From positions 32,147,666-32,211,665 of the forward strand of contig NC_092579.1 in the NCBI RefSeq assembly GCF_037975245.1: a DNA stretch of 64,000 nucleotides, written 5' to 3'. The stretch's first letter is position 1, and each line of letters opens with the position of its first letter. This document shows, piece after piece, positions 19,601 through 34,469 of this stretch. The notes below the pieces were generated by a model, which ran no database searches, was not told where the DNA came from, and saw only the letters and a list, made by a program, of their open reading frames with translations. Origin of the DNA: Apostichopus japonicus. Its lineage: Eukaryota > Echinodermata > Holothuroidea > Aspidochirotida > Stichopodidae. The position numbers and the translations under genes are program-made.

Positions 19601-22600
19601 CAGTTGATATAAATCTATGTTCGTTTCTTATACTTAAAGTTCCAGATACCTTATAGGATCGCGGCAAAAGCAAACTGCGCTGGCCTGGTCTCGAGCCCGC
19701 GATACAAAATACGTCACGCTCTCGAGGTACAGAGCACAACCAACCGCGCCACGACAGCAGTTGATATAAATCTATGTTCGTTTCTAATACTTAAAGTTCC
19801 AGAGACCGTATAAGATCGCGGCAAAAGCAAACTGCGCTGGCCTGGTCTCGAGCCCGCGATCCAAAATACGTCACGCTCTCGAGGTACAGAGCACAACCAA
19901 CCGCGCCACGACAGCAGTTGATATAAATCTATGTTCGTTTCTAATACTTAAAGTTCCAGAGACCGTATAAGATCGCGGCAAAACCAAACTGCCCCCACCT
20001 GGTCTCGAGCCCGCGATCCAAAATACGTCACGCTCTCGAGGTACAGGGCACAACCAACAGCGCCACGACAGCAGTTGATATAAATCTTGGTTCGTTTCTA
20101 ATACTTAAAGTTCCAGAGACCGTATAAGATCGAGGCAAAAGCAAACTGCGCTGGCCTGGTCTCGAGCCCGCGATCCAAAATACGTGACGCTCTCGAGGTA
20201 CAGAGCACAACCAACCGCGCCACGACAGCAGTTGATATAAATCTATGTTCGTTTCTAATACTTAAAGTTCCAGAGACCGTATGAGATCGCGGCAAAACCA
20301 AACTGCGTTGGCCTGTTCTCGAGCCCGCGATCCAAAATACGTGACGCTCTCGAGGTACAGAGCACAACCAACCGCGCCACGACAGCAGTTGATATAAATC
20401 TACGTTCGTTTCTAATACTTAAAGTTCCAGAGACCGTATAAAATCGAGGCAAAAGCAAACTGCGCTGGCCTGGTCTCGAGCCCGCGATCCAAAATACGTC
20501 ACGCTCTCGAGGTACAGAGCACAACCAACCGCGCCACGACAACAGTTGATATAAATCTATGTTCGTTTCTAATACTTAAAGTTCCAGAGACCGTATGAGA
20601 TCGCGGAAAAAAAAAACTGCCCCCACCTGGTCTCGAGCCCGCGATCCAAAATACGTCACGCTCTCGAGGTACAGAGCACAACCAACCGCGCCACGACAGC
20701 AGTTGATATAAATCTATGTTCGTTTCTAATACTTAAAGTTCCAGAGACCGTATAAGATCGCGGCAAAAGCAAACTGCCCCCACCTGGTCTCGAGCCCGCG
20801 ATCCAAAATACGTCACGCTCTCGAGGTACAGAGCACAACCAACCGCGCCACGACAGCAGTTGATATAAATCTATGTTCGTTTCTAATACTTAAAGTTCCA
20901 GACACCGTATAAGATCGCGGCAAAAGCAAACTGCGCTGGCCTGGTCTCGAGCCCGCGATCCAAAATACGTCACGCTCTCGAGGTACAGAGCAACCAACCG
21001 CGCCACGACAGCAGTTGATATAAATCTATGTTCGTTTCTAATACTTAAAGTTCCCGAGACCGTATAAGATCGCGGCAAAAGCAAACTGCCCCCACCTGGT
21101 CTCGAGCCCGCGATCCAAAATACCTCACGCTCTCGAGGTACAGAGCAACCAACCGCGCCACGACAGCAGTTGATATAAATCTATGTTCGTTTCTATTACT
21201 TAAAGTTCCAGAGACCGTATAAGATCGCGGCAAAAGCAAACTGCCCCCACCTGGTCTCGAGCCCGCGATCCAAAATACGTCACGTTCTCGAGGTACAGAG
21301 CAACCAACCGCGCCACGACAGCAGTTGATATAAATCTATGTTCGTTTCTAATACTTAAAGTTCCAGAGACGGTATGAGATCGCGGCAAAAGCAAGCTGCG
21401 CTGGCCTGGTCTCGAGCCCGCGATCCAAAATACGTCACGCTCTCGAGGTAAAGAGCACAACCAACCGCGCCACGACAGCAGTTGATATAAATCTATGTTC
21501 GTTTCTAATACTTAAAGTTCCCAGAGACCGAATAAAATCGAGGCAAAAGCAAACTGCCCCCACCTGGTCTCGAGCCCGCGATCCAAAATACGTCACGCTC
21601 TCGAGGTACAGAGCACAACCAACCGCGCCACGACAGCAGTTGATATAAATCTATGTTCGTTTCTAATACTTAAAGTTCCCAGAGACCGTATAAGAACCCG
21701 GCAAAAGCAAACTGCCCCCACCTGGTCTCGAGCCCGCGATCCAAAATACGTCACGCTCTCGAGGTACAGAGCAACCAACCGCGCCACGACAGCAGTTGAT
21801 ATAAATCTATGTTCGTTTCTAATACTTAAAGTTCCCAGAGACCGTATGAGATCGCGGCAAAAGCAAACTGCCCCCACCTGGTCTCGAGCCCGCGATCCAA
21901 AAATCGTTACGCTCTCGAGGTACAGAGCAACCAACCGCGCCACGACAGCAGTTGATATAAATCTATGTTCGTTTCTAATACTTAAAGTTCCAAGAGACCG
22001 TATAAGATCGCGGCAAAAGAAAACTGCCCCCACCTGGTCTCGAGCCCGCGATCCAAAAATCGTCACGCTCTCGAGGTACAGAGCAACCAACCGCGCCACG
22101 ACAGCAGTTGATATAAATCTATGTTCGTTTCTAATACTTAAAGTTCCAAGAGACCGTATAAGATCGCGGCAAAAGAAAACTGCCCCCACCTGGTCTCGAG
22201 CCCGCGATCCAAAAATCGTCACGCTCTCGAGGTACAGAGCAACCAACCGCGCCACGACAGCAGCTGATATAAATCTATGTTCGTTTCTAATACTTAAAGT
22301 TCCAGAGACCGTACCAGATCGCGGCAAAAGCAAACTGTCCCCACCTGGTCTCGAGCCCGCGATCCAAAAATCGTCACGCTCTCGAGGTACAGAGCAACCA
22401 ACCGCGCCACGACAGCAGTTGATATAAATCTATGTTCGTTTCTAATACTTAAAGTTCCAGAGACCGTATAAGATCGCGGCAAAAGCAAACTGCCCCCACC
22501 TGGTCTCGAGCCCGCGATCCAAAATACGTCACGCTCTCGAGGTACAGAGCAACCAACCGCGCCACGACAGCAGTTGATATAAATCTATGTTCGTTTCTAA

Positions 22601-25600
22601 TACTTAAAGTTCCAGAGACCGTATGAGATCGCGGCAAAAGCAAACTGCCCCCACCTGGTCTCGAGCCCGCGATCCAAAATACGTCACGCTCTCGAGGTAC
22701 AGAGCAACCAACCGCGCCACGACAGCAGTTGATATAAATCTATGTTCGTTTCTAATACTTAAAGTTCCCAGAGACCGTATGAGATCGCGGCAAAAGCAAA
22801 CTGCCCCCACCTGGTCTCGAGCCCGCGATCCAAAATACGTCACGCTCTCGAGGTACAGAGCAACCAACCGCGCCACGACAGCAGTTGATATAAATCTATG
22901 TTCGTTTCTAATACTCAAAGTTCCCAGAGACCGTATGAGATGGCGGCAAAAGCAAACTGCCCCCACCTGGTCTCGAGCCCGCGATCCAAAAATCGTTACG
23001 CTCTCGAGGTACAGAGCAACCAACCGCGCCACGACAGCAGTTGATATAAATCTATGTTCGTTTCTAATACTTAAAGTTCCCAGAGACCGTATTAGATCGC
23101 GGCAAAAGCAAACTGCCCCCACCTGGTCTCGAGCCCGCGATCCAAAAATCGTTACGCTCTCGAGGTACAGAGCAACCAACCGCGCCACGACAGCAGTTGA
23201 TATAAATCTATGTTCGTTTCTAATACTTAAAGTTCCCAGAGACCGTATAAGATCGCGGCAAAAGCAAACTGCCCCCACCTGGTCTCGAGCCCGCGATCCA
23301 AAATACGTCACGCTCTCGAGGTACAGAGCAACCAACCGCGCCACGACAGCAGTTGATATAAATCTATGTTCGTTTCTAATACTTAAAGTTCTCAGAGACC
23401 GTATAAGATCGCGGCAAAAGCAAACTGCCCCCACCTGGTCTCGAGCCCGCGATCCAAAATACGTCACGCTCTCGAGGTACAGAGCAACCAACCGCGCCAC
23501 GACAGCAGTTGATATAAATCTATGTTCGTTTCTAATACTTAAAGTTCCAGAGACCGTATGAGATCGCGGCAAAAGCAAACTGCCCCCACCTGGTCTCGAG
23601 CCCGCGATCCAAAATACGTCACGCTTTCGAGGTACAGAGCAACCAACCGCGCCACGACAGCAGTTGATATAAATCTATGTTCGTTTCTAATACTTAAAGT
23701 TCCCAGCGACCGTATAAGATCGCGGCAAAAGCAAACTGCCCCCACCTGGTCTTGAGCCCGCGATCCAAAATACGTCACGCTCTCGAGGTACAGAGCAACC
23801 AACCGCGCCACGACAGCAGTTGATATAAATCTATGTTCGTTTCTAATACTTAAAGTTCCCAGAGACCGTATAGAATCGCGGCAAAAGCAAACTGCCCCCA
23901 CCTGGTCTCGAGCCCGCGATCCAAAATACGTCACGCTCTCGAGGTACAGAGCAACCAACCGCGCCACGACAGCAGTTGATATAAATCTATGTTCGTTTCT
24001 GATACTTAAAGTTAAAGAGACCGTATGAGATCGCGGCAAAAGCAAACTGCCCCCACCTGGTCTCGAGCCCGCGATCCAAAATACGTCACGCTCTCGAGGT
24101 ACAGAGCAACCAACCGCGCCACGACAGCAGTTGATATAAATCTATGTTCGTTTCTAATACTTAAAGTTCTCAGAGACCGTATGAGATCGCGGCAAAAGCA
24201 AACTGCCCCCACCTGGTCTCGAGCCCGCGATCCAAAATACGTCACGCTCTCGAGTTACAGAGCAACCAACCGCGCCACGACAGCAGTTGATATAAATCTA
24301 TGTTCGTTTCTAATACTTAAAGTTTCAGAGACCGTACGAGATCGCGGCAAAAGCAAACTGCCCCCACCTGGTCTCGAGCCCGCGATCCAAAATACGTCAC
24401 GCTCTCGAGTTACAGAGCAACCAACCGCGCCACGACAGCAGTTGATATAAATCTATGTTCGTTTCTAATACTTAAAGTTTCAGAGACCGTACAAGATCGC
24501 GGCAAAAGCAAACTGCCCCCACCTGGTCTCGAGCCCGCGATCCAAAATACGTCACGCTCTCGAGGTACAGAGCAACCAACCGCGCCACGACAGCAGTTGA
24601 TATAAATCTATCTTCGTTTCTAATACTTAAAGTTCCCAGAGACCGTATAAGATCGCGGCAAAAGCAAACTGCCCCCACCTGGTCTCGAGCCCGCGATCCA
24701 AAATACGTCACGCTCTCGAGGTACAGAGCAACCAACCGCGCCACGACAGCAGTTGATATAAATCTATGTTCGTTTCTAATACTTAAAGTTCCCAGAGACC
24801 GTATAAGATCGCGGCAAAAGCAAACTGCCCCACCTGGTCTCGAGCCCGCGATCCAAAATACGTCACGCTCTCGAGGTACAGAGCAACCAACCGCGCCACG
24901 ACAGCAGTTGATATCAATCTATGTTCGTTTCTAATACTTAAAGTTCCCAGAGACCGTATGAGATCGCGGCAAAAGCAAACTGCCCCCACCTGGTCTCGAG
25001 CCCGCGATCCAAAAATCGTCACGCTCTCGAGGTACAGAGCAACCAACCGCGCCACGACAGCAGTTGATATAAATCTATGTTCGTTTCTAATACATAAAGT
25101 TCCCAGAGACCGTATAAGATCGCGGCAAAAGCAAACTGCCCCCACCTGGTCTCGAGCCCGCGATCCAAAATACGTCACGCTCTCGAGGTACAGAGCAACC
25201 AACCGCGCCACGACAGCAGTTGATATAAATCTATGTTCGTTTCTAATACTTAAAGTTCCCAGAGACCGTATAAGATCGCGACAAAAGCAAACTGCCCCCA
25301 CCTGGTCTCGAGCCCGCGATCCAAAATACGTCACGCTCTCGAGGTACAGAGCAACCAACCGCGCCACGACAGCAGTTGATATAAATCTATGTTAGTTTCT
25401 AATACTTAAAGTTCCAGAGACCGTACCAGATCGCGACAAAAGCAAACTGCCCCCACCTGGTCTCGAGCCCGCGATCCAAAATACGTCACGCTCTCGAGGT
25501 ACAGAGCAACCAACCGCGCCACGACAGCAGTTGATATAAATCTATGTTCGTTTCTAATACTTAAAGTTCCCAGAGACCGTATGAGATCGCGGCAAAAGCA

Positions 25601-28600
25601 AACTGCCCCCACCTGGTCTCGAGCCCGCGATCCAAAAATCGTCACGCTCTCGAGGTACAGAGCAACCAACCGCGCCACGACAGCAGTTGACATAAATCTA
25701 TGTTCGTTTCTAATACTTAAAGTTCCCAGAGACCGTATTAGATCGCGGCAAAAGCAAACTGCCCCCACCTGGTCTCGAGCCCGCGATCCAAAACACGTCA
25801 CGCTCTCGAGGTACAGAGCAACCAACCGCGCCACGACAGCAGTTGATATAAATCTATGTTCGTTTCTAATACTTAAATTTCCCAGAGACCGTATGAGATC
25901 GCGGCAAAAGCAAACTGCCCCCACCTGGTCTCGAGCCCGCGATCCAAAATACGTCACGCTCTCGAGGTACAGAGCAACCAACCGCGCCACGACAGCAGTT
26001 GATATAAATCTATGTTCGTTTCTAATACTTAAAGTTCCAAGAGACCGTATAAGATCGCGGCAAAAGCAAACTGCCCACACCTGGTCTCGAGCCCGCGATC
26101 CAAAATACGTCACGCTCTCGAGGTACAGAGCAACCAACCGCGCCACGACAGCAGTTGATATAAATCTATGTTCGTTTCTAATACTTAAAGTTCCCAGAGA
26201 CCGTATTAGATCGCGGCAAAAGCAAACTGCCCCCACCTGGTCTCGAGCCCGCGATCCAAAATACGTCACGCTCTCGAGGTACAGAGCACAACCAACCGCG
26301 CCACGACAGCAGTTGATATAAATCTATGTTCGTTTCTAATACTTAAAGTTCCCAGAGACCGTATTAGATCGCCGCAAAAGCAGACTGCCCCCACCTGGTC
26401 TCGAGCCCGCGATCCAAAATACGTCACGCTCTCGAGGTACAGAGCAACCAACCGCGCCACGACAGCAGTTGATATGAATCTATGTTAGTTTCTAATACTT
26501 AAAGTTCCAGAGACCGTATAAGATCCCGGAAAAAGCAAACTGCCCCCACCTGGTCTCGAGCCCGCGATCCAAAATACGTCACGCTCTCGAGGTACAGAGC
26601 AACCAACCGCGCCACGACAGCAGTTGATATAAATCTATGTTAGTTTCTAATACTTAAAGTTCCAGAGACCGTACCATATCGCGGAAAAAGCAAACTGCCC
26701 CCACCTGGTCTCGAGCCCGCGATCCAAAATACGTCACGCTCTCGAGGTACAGAGCAACCAACCGCGCCACGACAGCAGTTGATATAAATCTATGTTCGTT
26801 CTAATACTTAAAGTTCCCAGAGACCGTATGAGATCGCGGCAAAAGCAAACTGCCCCCACCTGATCTCGAGCCCGCGATCCAAAATACGTGACGCTCTCGA
26901 GGTACAGAGCAACCAACCGCGCCACGACAGCAGTTGATATAAATCTATGTTCGTTTCTAATACTTAAAGTTCCAGAGACCGTATGAGATCGCGGCAAAAG
27001 CAAACTGCCCCCACCTGGTCTCGAGCCCGCGATTCAAAATACGTCACGCTCTCGAGGTACAGAGCAACCAACCGCGCCACGACAGCAGTTGATATAAATC
27101 TATGTTCGTTTCTAATACTTAAAGTTCCCAGAGACCGTATAAGATCGCGGCAAAAGCAAACTGCCCCCACCTGGTCTCGAGCCCGTGATCCAAAATACGT
27201 CACGCTCTCGAGGTACAGAGCAACCAACCGCGCCACGACAGCAGTTGATATAAATCTATGTTCGTTTCTAATACTTAAAGTTCCCAGAGACCGTACCATA
27301 TCGCGGCAAAAGAAAACTGCCCCCACCTGGTCTCGAGCCCGCGATCCAAAATACGTCACGCTCTCGAGGTACAGAGCAACCAACCGCGCCACGACAGCAG
27401 TTGATATAAATCTATGTTCGTTTCTAATAGTTAAAGTTCCCAGAGACCGTATAAGATCGCGGCAAAAGCAAACTGCCCCCACCTGGTCTCGAGCCCGCGA
27501 TCCAAAATACGTCACGCTCTCGAGGTACAGAGCAACCAACCGCGCCACGACAGCAGTTGATATAAATCTATGTTCGTTTCTAATACTTAAAGTTCCCAGA
27601 GACCGTATAAGATCGCGGCAAAAGCAAACTGCCCCCACCTGGTCTCGAGCCCGCGATCCAAAATACGTCACGCTCTCGAGGTACAGAGCAACCAACCGCG
27701 CCACGACAGTCGTTGATATAAATCTATGTTCGTTTCTAATACTTAAAGTTCCCAGAGACCGTATAAGATCGCGGCAAAAGCAAACTGCCCCCACCTGGTC
27801 TCGAGCCCGCGATCCAAAATACGTCACGCTCTCGAGGTACAGAGCAACCAACCGCGCCACGACAGCAATTGATATAAATCTATGTTCGTTTCTAATACTT
27901 AAAGTTCCCAGAGACCGTATAAGATCGCGGCAAAAGCAAACTGCCCCCACCTGGTCTCGAGCCCGCGATCCAAAATACGTCACGCTCTCGAGGTACAGAG
28001 CAACCAACCGCGCCACGACAGCAGTTGATATAAATCTATGTTCGTTTCTAATACTTAAAGTTCCCAGAGACCGTATAAGATCGCGGCAAAAGCAAACTGC
28101 CCCCACCTGGTCTCGAGCCCGCGATCCTAAATACGTCACGCTCTCGAGGTACAGAGCAACCAACCGCGCCACGACAGCAGTTGATATAAATCTATGTTCG
28201 TTTCTAATACTTAAAGTTCCAGAGACCGTATGAGATCGCGGCAAAAGCAAACTGCCCCCACCTGGTCTCGAGCCCGCGATCCAAAATACGTCATGCTCTC
28301 GAGGTACAGAGCAACCAACCGCGCCACGACAGCAGTTGATATAAATCTATGTTCGTTTCTAATACTTAAAGTTCCCAGAGACCGTATGAGATCGCGGCAA
28401 AAGCAAACTGCCCCCAAATGGTCTCGAGCCCGCGATCCAAAATACGTCACGCTCTCGGGGTACAGAGCAACCAACCGCGCCACGACAGCAGTTGATATAA
28501 ATCTATGTTCGTTTCTAATACTTAAAGTCCCAGAGACCGTATAAGATCGCGGCAAAAGCAAACTGCCCCCACCTGGTCTCGAGCCCGCGATCCAAAATAC

Positions 28601-28989
28601 GTCACGCTCTCGAGGTAAAGAGCAACCAACCGCGCCACGACAGCAGTTGATATAAATCTATGTTCGTTTCTAATACTTAAAGTCCCAGAGACCGTATAAG
28701 ATCGCGGCAAAAGCAAACTGCCCCCACCTGATCTCGAGCCCGCGATCCAAAATACGTCACGCTCTCGAGGTACAGAGCAACCAACCGCGCCACGACAGCA
28801 GTTGATATAAATCTATGTTCGTTTCTAATACTTAAAGTTCCCAGAGACCGTATAAGATCGCGGCAAAAGCAAACTGCCCCCACCTGGTCTCGAGCCCGCG
28901 ATCCAAAATACGTCACGCTCTCGAGGTACAGAGCAACCAACCGCGCCTCGACAGCAGTTGATATAAATCTATGTTCGTTTCTAATACTT

Positions 28990-30230
28990 AAAGTCCCAGA
29001 GACCGTATAAGATCGCGGCAAAAGCAAACTGCCCCCACCTGGTCTCGAGCCCGCGATCCAAAATACGTCACGCTCTCGAGGTACAGAGCAACCAACCGCG
29101 CCACGACAGCAGTTGATATAAATCTATGTTCGTTTCTAATACTTAAAGTTCCAGAGACCGTATGAGATCGCGGCAAAAGCAAACTGCCCCCGCCTGGTCT
29201 CGAGCCCGCGATCCAAAATACGTCACGCTCTCGAGGTACAGAGCAACCAACCGCGCCACGACAGCAGTTGATATAAATCTATGTTCGTTTCTAATACTTA
29301 AAGTTCCAGAGACCGTACAAGATCGCGGCAAAAGCAAACTGCCCCCACCTGGTCTCGAGCCCGCGATCCAAAATACGTCACGCTCTCGAGGTACAGAGCA
29401 ACCAACCGCGCCACGACAGCAGTTGATATAAATCTATGTTCGTTTCTAATACTTAAAGTTCCAGAGACCGTATAAGATCGCGGCAAAAGCAAACTGCCCC
29501 CACCTGGTCTCGAGCCCGCGATCCAAAATACGTCACGCTCTCGAGGTACAGAGCAACCAACCGCGCCACGACAGCAGTTGATATAAATCTATGTTCGTTT
29601 TTAATACTTAAAGTTCCCAGAGACCGTATAAGATCGCGGCAAAAGCAAACTGCCCCCACCTGGTCTCGAGCCCGCGATCCAAAATACGTCACGCTCTCGA
29701 GGTACAGAGCAACCAACCGCGCCACGACAGCAGTTGATATAAATCTATGTTCGTTTTTAATACTTAAAGTTCCCAGAGACCGTACCATATCGCGGAAAAG
29801 GCAAACTGCCCCCACCTGGTCTCGAGCCCGCGATCCAAAATACGTCACGCTCTCGAGGTACAGAGCAACCAACCGCGCCACGACAGCAGTTGATATCAAT
29901 ATATGTTCGTTTCTAATACTTAAAGTTCCCCGAGACCGTATAAGATCGCGGCAAAAGCAAACTGCCCCACCTGGTCTCGAGCCCGCGATCCAAAATACGT
30001 CACGCTCTCGAGGTACAGAGCAACCAACCGCGCCACGACAGCAGTTGATATAAATCTATGTTCGTTTCTAATACTTAAAGTTCCAGAGACCGTACCAGAT
30101 CGCGGCAAAAGCAAACTGCCCCCACCTGGTCTCGAGCCCGCGATCCAAAATACGTCACGCTCTCGAGGTACAGAGCAACCAACCGCGCCACGACAGCAGT
30201 TGATATAAATCTATGTTCGTTTCTGATACT
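28990..30230. repeat. 8-monomer block repeated at 32,255-33,495 (offset 3,266 bp)
   Basis: Successive units share the same order of variants at a constant offset of 3,266 bp. These include ATGAG then ACAAG then ATAAG phases, the ACCATATCGCGGAAAAGGC unit (29,783 and 33,050), the GATATCAATC unit, and the CCCCGAGACC unit with only four Cs in CTGCCCCACC. Confidence 0.75.
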
Positions 30231-31629
30231 TAAAGTTCCCAGAGACCGTATGAGATCGCGGCAAAAGCAAACTGCCCCCACCTGGTCTCGAGCCCGCGAT
30301 CCAAAATACGTCACGCTCTCGAGGTACAGAGCAACCAACCGCGCCACGACAGCAGTTGATATAAATCTATGTTCGTTTCTAATACTTAAAGTTCCCAGAG
30401 ACCGTACCATATCGCGGCAAAAGCAAACTGCCCCCACCTGGTCTCGAGCCCGCGATCCAAAATAAGTCACGCTCTCGAGGTACAGAGCAACCAACCGCGC
30501 CACGACAGCAGTTGATATAAATCTATGTTCGTTTCTAATACTTAAAGTTCCAGAGACCGTATGAGATCGCGGCAAAAGCAAACTGCCCCCACCTGGTCTC
30601 GAGCCCGCGATCCAAAATACGTCACGCTCTCGAGGTACAGAGCAACCAACCGCGCCACGACAGCAGTTGATATAAATCTATGTTCGTTTCTGATACTTAA
30701 AGTTCCCAGAGACCGTATGAGATCGCGGCAAAAGCAAACTGAACTCACCTGGTCTCGAGCCCGCGATCCAAAATACGTCACGCTCTCGAGGTACAGAGCA
30801 ACCAACCGCGCCACGACAGCAGTTGATATAAATCTATGTTCGTTTCTAATACTTAAAGTTCCCAGAGACCGTATCAGATCGCGGCAAAAGCAAACTGCCC
30901 CCACCTGGTCTCGAGCCCGCGATCCAAAATACGTCACGCTCTCGAGGTACAGAGCAACCAACCGCGCCACGACAGCAGTTGATATAAATCTATGTTCGTT
31001 TCTAATACTTAAAGTTCCCAGAGACCGTATAAGATCGCGGCAAAAGCAAACTGCCCCCACCTGGTCTCGAGCCCGCGATCCAAAATACGTCACGCTCTCG
31101 AGGTACAGAGCAACCAACCGCGCCACGACAGCAGTTGATATAAATCTATGTTCGTTTCTAATACTTAAAGTTCCCAGAGACCGTATAAGATCGCGGCAAA
31201 AGCAAACTGCCCCCACCTGATCTCGAGCCCGCGATCCAAAATACGTCACGCTCTCGAGGTACAGAGCAACCAACCGCGCCACGACAGCAGTTGATATAAA
31301 TCTATGTTCGTTTCTAATACTTAAAGTTCCCAGAGACCGTATAAGATCGCGGCAAAAGCAAACTGCCCCCACCTGGTCTCGAGCCCGCGATCCAAAATAC
31401 GTCACGCTCTCGAGGTACAGAGCAACCAACCGCGCCACGACAGCAGTTGATATAAATCTATGTTCGTTTCTAATACTTAAAGTTCCAGAGACCGTACAAG
31501 ATCGCGGCAAAAGCAAACTGCCCCCACCTGGTCTCGAGCCCGCGATCCAAAATACGTCACGCTCTCGAGGTACAGAGCAACCAACCGCGCCACGACAGCA
31601 GTTGATATAAATCTATGTTCGTTTCTAAT

Positions 31630-33500
31630 ACTTAAAGTTCCAGAGACCGTATAAGATCGCGGCAAAAGCAAACTGCCCCCACCTGGTCTCGAGCCCGCGA
31701 TCCAAAATACGTCACGCTCTCGAGGTACAGAGCAACCAACCGCGCCACGACAGCAGTTGATATAAATCTATGTTCGTTTCTAATACTTAAAGTTCCAGAG
31801 ACCGTACAAGATCGCGGCAAAAGCAAACTGCCCCCACCTGGTCTCGAGCCCGCGATCCAAAATACGTCACGCTCTCGAGGTACAGAGCAACCAACCGCGC
31901 CACGACAGCAGTTGATATAAATCTATGTTCGTTTCTAATACTTAAAGTTCCAGAGACCGTATGGGATCGCGGCAAAAGCAAACTGCCCCCACCTGGTCTC
32001 GAGCCCGCGATCCAAAATACGTCACGCTCTCGAGGTACAGAGCAACCAACCGCGCCACGACAGCAGTTGATATAAATCTATGTTCGTTTTTAATACTTAA
32101 AGTTCCCAGAGACCGTACCATATCGCGGCAAAAGCAAACTGCCCCCACCTGGTCTCGAGCCCGCAATCCAAAATACGTCACGCTCTCGAGGTACAGAGCA
32201 ACCAACCGCGCCACGACAGCAGTTGATATAAATCTATGTTCGTTTCTAATACTTAAAGTTCCCAGAGACCGTATAAGATCGCGGCAAAAGCAAACTGCCC
32301 CCACCTGGTCTCGAGCCCGCGATCCAAAATATGTCACGCTCTCGAGGTACAGAGCAACCAACCGCGCCACGACAGCAGTTGATATAAATCTATGTTCGTT
32401 TCTAATACTTAAAGTTCCAGAGACCGTATGAGATCGCGGCAAAAGCAAACTGCCCCCACCTGGTCTCGAGCCCGCGATCCAAAATACGTCACGCTCTCGA
32501 GGTACAGAGCAACCAACCGCGCCACGACAGCAGTTGATATAAATCTATGTTCGTTTCTAATACTTAAAGTTCCAGAGACCGTACAAGATCGCGGCAAAAG
32601 CAAACTGCCCCCACCTGGTCTCGAGCCCGCGATCCAAAATACGTCACGCTCTCGAGGTACAGAGCAACCAACCGCGCCACGACAGCAGTTGATATAAATC
32701 TATGTTCGTTTCTAATACTTAAAGTTCCAGAGACCGTATAAGATCGCGGCAAAAGCAAACTGCCCCCACCTGGTCTCGAGCCCGCGATCCAAAATACGTC
32801 ACGCTCTCGAGGTACAGAGCAACCAACCGCGCCACGACAGCAGTTGATATAAATCTATGTTCGTTTCTAATACTTAAAGTTCCCAGAGACCGTACCATAT
32901 CGCGGCAAAAGCAAACTGCCCCCACCTGGTCTCGAGCCCGCGATCCAAAATACGTCACGCTCTCGAGGTACAGAGCAACCAACCGCGCCACGACAGCAGT
33001 TGATATAAATCTATGTTCGTTTTTAATACTTAAAGTTCCCAGAGACCGTACCATATCGCGGAAAAGGCAAACTGCCCCCACCTGGTCTCGAGCCCGCGAT
33101 CCATAATACGTCACGCTCTCGAGGTACAGAGCAACCAACCGCGCCACGACAGCAGTTGATATCAATCTATGTTCGTTTCTAATACTTAAAGTTCCCCGAG
33201 ACCGTATAAGATCGCGGCAAAAGCAAACTGCCCCACCTGGTCTCGAGCCCGCAATCCAAAATAAGTCACGCTCTCGAGGTACAGAGCAACCAACCGCGCC
33301 ACGACAGCAGTTGATATAAATCTATGTTCGTTTCTAATACTTAAAGTTCCAGAGACCGTACCAGATCGCGACAATAGCAAACTGCCCCCACCTGGTCTCG
33401 AGCCCGCGATCCAAAATACGTCACGCTCTCGAGGTACAGAGCAACCAACCGCGCCACGACAGCAGTTGATATAAATCTATGTTCGTTTCTGATACTTAAA
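31630..33500. repeat. 12-monomer block repeated at 46,700-48,570 (offset about 15,070 bp)
   Basis: The rare marker GTATGGGATCGCGG occurs at 31,961 and 47,032 and is followed in both places by the same sequence of units, including TTTTTAATACTT with ACCATATCGCGG. The order is kept across about 1.9 kb with an offset of 15,070-15,071 bp. The second copy has accumulated a few private changes, such as AAATGCAAAC near 47,822. Confidence 0.75.
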
Positions 33501-34469
33501 GTTCCCAGAGACCGTATTAGATCGCGGCAAAAGCAAACTGCCCCCACCTGGTCTCGAGCCCGCGATCCAAAATACGTCACGCTCTCGAGGTACAGAGCAA
33601 CCAACCGCGCCACGACAGCAGTTGATATAAATCTATGTTCGTTTCTGATACTTAAAGTTCCCAGAGACCGTATGAGATCGCGGCAAAAGCAAACTGCCCC
33701 CACCTGGTCTCGAGCCCGCGATCCAAAATACGTCACGCTCTCGAGGTACAGAGCAACCAACCGCGCCACGACAGCAGTTGATATAAATCTATGTTCGTTT
33801 CTAATACTTAAAGTTCCCAGAGACCGTATAAGATCGCGGCAAAAGCAAACTGCCCCCACCTGGTCTCGAGCCCGCGATCCAAAATACGTCACGCTCTCGA
33901 GGTACAGAGCAACCAACCGCGCCACGACAGCAGTTGATATAAATCTATGTTCGTTTCTAATACTTAAAGTTCCCAGAGACCGTATAAGATCGCGGCAAAA
34001 GCAAACTGCCCCCACCTGGTCTCGAGCCCGCGATCCAAAATACGTCACGCTCTCGAGGTACAGAGCAACCAACCGCGCCACGACAGCAGTTGATATAAAT
34101 CTATGTTCGTTTCTAATACTTAAAGTTCCAGAGACCGTACAAGATCGCGGCAAAAGCAAACTGCCCCCACCTGGTCTCGAGCCCGCGATCCAAAATACGT
34201 CACGCTCTCGAGGTACAGAGCAACCAACCGCGCCACGACAGCAGTTGATATAAATCTAGGTTCGTTTCTAATACTTAAAGTTCCAGAGACCGTATGAGAT
34301 CGCGGCAAAAGCAAACTGCCCCCACCTGGTCTCGAGCCCGCGATCCAAAATACGTCACGCTCTCGAGGTACAGAGCAACCAACCGCGCCACGACAGCAGT
34401 TGATATAAATCTATGTTCGTTTCTAATACTTAAAGTTCCAGGGGCCGTATAAGATCGCGTCAAAAGCAA
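32719..34469. repeat. higher-order module P, copy 1 of 5
   Basis: Module P is a run of 11-13 monomers ending in the private variant AAATCTAGGTTCG (34,257 here) followed by CCAGGGGCCG with GCGTCAAAAGC. It also carries GCGACAATAGC (33,367) and two units with TTTCTGATACTT. This copy is two monomers shorter than copies 2-4. Confidence 0.75.

Larger units (their letters stand above)
17458..21600. repeat. heterogeneous left edge of the array
   Basis: Most units here are the 157-bp form. Two versions of one segment alternate irregularly, CTGCGCTGGCCTGG and CTGCCCCCACCTGG. The former is last seen near 21,400; beyond it only the C-rich version occurs. Single-base differences between neighbours are more frequent than in the interior. 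This is the usual signature of reduced homogenisation at a satellite edge. Confidence 0.85.

Noticed and set aside
26964-28250. A 428-codon open frame and many similar long frames on both strands as repeat-protein genes
   Set aside because: They are confined to runs of 156-bp satellite units, are open on both strands at once, have no start or stop conservation beyond the repeat, and show no domain.
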